A DNA stretch of 5,864 nt, taken from the NCBI GenBank assembly GCA_003542325.1, contig DPKV01000220.1, positions 1 to 5,864 of the forward strand, in the 5' to 3' direction. Under the pieces are notes generated by a model. That model was not told the origin of the DNA, ran no database searches, and saw only the letters and a list, made by a program, of their open reading frames with translations. Position 1 is the stretch's first letter. Every line of letters begins with the position of its first letter. Positions 5,274 to 5,864 of this stretch are shown piece after piece. This DNA comes from Anaerolineaceae bacterium. GTDB lineage: Bacteria; Chloroflexota; Anaerolineae; Anaerolineales; Anaerolineaceae. The position numbers and the translations under genes were made by a program.

Positions 5274-5282
5274 TGATATGAT
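5274..5282 (+). promoter_or_regulatory. extended -10 element directly before the ABC ATPase start
   Basis: TGA-TATGAT fits the extended -10 form TGnTATAAT with one mismatch. The start site expected about 7 bases downstream coincides with the GTG at 5289, suggesting a leaderless transcript. The best-spaced -35 (GCCAAA, 5254-5259) is poor, as is often tolerated with extended -10 promoters. Confidence 0.4.
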
Positions 5283-5288
5283 TAGCCC

Positions 5289-5864
5289 GTGACAAAACTC
5301 ATTCAGATTGAAGGGTTACATTACCGGCCGGACGATCTTCCCAAAGATCAACCTGATATTCTGCGTGGAATCGACCTGGAGGTTGATGAAGGCGCTTTTA
5401 TTGCCCTGGTAGGGGAAAATGGGTCGGGTAAAACGACCCTGATCCGGCAGATTAACGGCTTGCTGCAGCCCTCAGCAGGGCGGCTCAGGATCGATGGCCT
5501 GGATCCACAGGACCCTTATCAAATCCATGCGCTTCGTTCTCGGGTCGGGCTGCTGTTCCAGAACCCGGCCGATCAGATCGTCGCCTCTACCGTCGCGGAA
5601 GATGTTGCCTTTGGGCTGGAAAACGCCAATCTTCCTTCCCGGGAAATTCAATCCCGAGTCACGGCGGAATTGGAAGCCATGGGGATGGCACAGGAAGCCA
5701 GTCATCCACCCCACCTGCTTTCCGGGGGACAAATCCAGCGGGTTGCACTGGCGGGAATCCTGGCCCGTTCACCAAAAATCCTCCTCCTGGATGAACCCAC
5801 TTCCATGCTGGACCCCTTGGCGCGGGAGGCCTTCTTATCCCAGGTGATTGACCTGCACCGACAG
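5289..5864 (+). CDS. ABC transporter ATP-binding protein, EcfA/CbiO type, C-terminus cut by window edge
   Basis: The frame is open for 192 codons to the window edge; the family is about 280 residues. The N-terminus TKLIQIEGLHYR plus ILRGIDLEVDEGAFIALVG is the standard ABC opening and requires the GTG start at 5289. Walker A is GENGSGKT (42-49), the Q-loop is FQNPADQI (90-97, Q91), the signature LSGGQ is at 144-148, Walker B is ILLLDEP (164-170, catalytic E169) and the D-loop is SMLD (172-175). The FQNPxxQI form followed by STVAEDVAFGLEN is characteristic of the energy-coupling-factor ATPases EcfA1/EcfA2 and CbiO, which drive uptake of vitamins or of cobalt and nickel with EcfT and a substrate-binding S component. 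The partners would lie beyond the right edge, so the substrate is unknown. A second fused ATPase half cannot be excluded. No Shine-Dalgarno precedes the start. All visible ATPase motifs are intact. Confidence 0.93.
   Translation, partial: MTKLIQIEGLHYRPDDLPKDQPDILRGIDLEVDEGAFIALVGENGSGKTTLIRQINGLLQPSAGRLRIDGLDPQDPYQIHALRSRVGLLFQNPADQIVASTVAEDVAFGLENANLPSREIQSRVTAELEAMGMAQEASHPPHLLSGGQIQRVALAGILARSPKILLLDEPTSMLDPLAREAFLSQVIDLHRQ

Noticed and set aside
5494..5847. 117-codon plus-strand frame inside the ABC ATPase gene
   Set aside because: The main frame carries Walker A, Q-loop, signature and Walker B; the overlapping frame gives a Trp/Arg/Pro-rich product with no recognisable motif.
1..5864. 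CRISPR arrays, insertion sequences, tRNA genes, defence systems
   Set aside because: No regularly spaced direct repeats, transposase motifs, terminal inverted repeats with target duplications, or cloverleaf-like sequence were found on either strand.

Overview
The window looks like a piece of a Chloroflexota genome, most likely Anaerolineae. The main clue is the minus-strand lipoprotein: a Thr/Pro-rich 'TPTPT' linker, then an NBR1-Ig-like domain, then a second beta-rich domain, an architecture common in that class. The other families present (DegV, IclR, Gfo/Idh/MocA, DUF1893, ECF-type ATPase) are broadly bacterial and do not contradict this. The taxonomic call is an inference from architecture and not from a marker gene.

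Layout. Positions 1-666 (minus) hold most of a DegV-family fatty-acid-binding protein whose C-terminus runs off the left edge. A 392-base divergent intergenic region follows. It contains a good sigma-70-type promoter (967-996) and, immediately downstream, two overlapping palindromes (1005-1029) that look like an autoregulatory operator for the IclR-family regulator at 1059-1799. The regulator's stop codon is part of a perfect Shine-Dalgarno sequence for the next frame, 1812-3065. That frame is a hybrid. Its first ~140 codons are the N-terminal Pyr domain of an IolD/acetolactate-synthase-like thiamine-diphosphate enzyme. The rest is a Gfo/Idh/MocA oxidoreductase lacking its NAD-binding N-terminus. 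In addition, the codon at the ideal start position is GTT, not GTG or ATG. The simplest reading is that an IclR-controlled polyol/inositol or sugar-acid catabolic operon lost an internal segment of about 1.5 kb or more, leaving one in-frame chimera. A strong terminator (3079-3115) closes the unit.

Positions 3116-3349 hold a second GC-rich stem-loop (3130-3168), a weak promoter and a perfect 10-bp inverted repeat (3274-3300) just after the predicted transcription start. The next gene, 3350-3736, encodes a small DUF1893 (TM1506-like, deaminase-fold) protein. A stem-loop at 3805-3829 separates it from the convergent lipoprotein gene (5039-3849, minus) and, judged by its U-tract, mainly terminates the lipoprotein transcript.

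Positions 5040-5288 are AT-rich and divergent. From 5289 to the right edge runs the N-terminal two-thirds of an EcfA/CbiO-type ABC ATPase, whose GTG start has no Shine-Dalgarno. It either sits at the predicted transcription start (leaderless) or overlaps a 15-codon mini-ORF by GTGA. Apart from the regulator and the hybrid gene, the genes are separate transcription units with no obvious common pathway. No mobile element, CRISPR array, tRNA or rRNA was seen.
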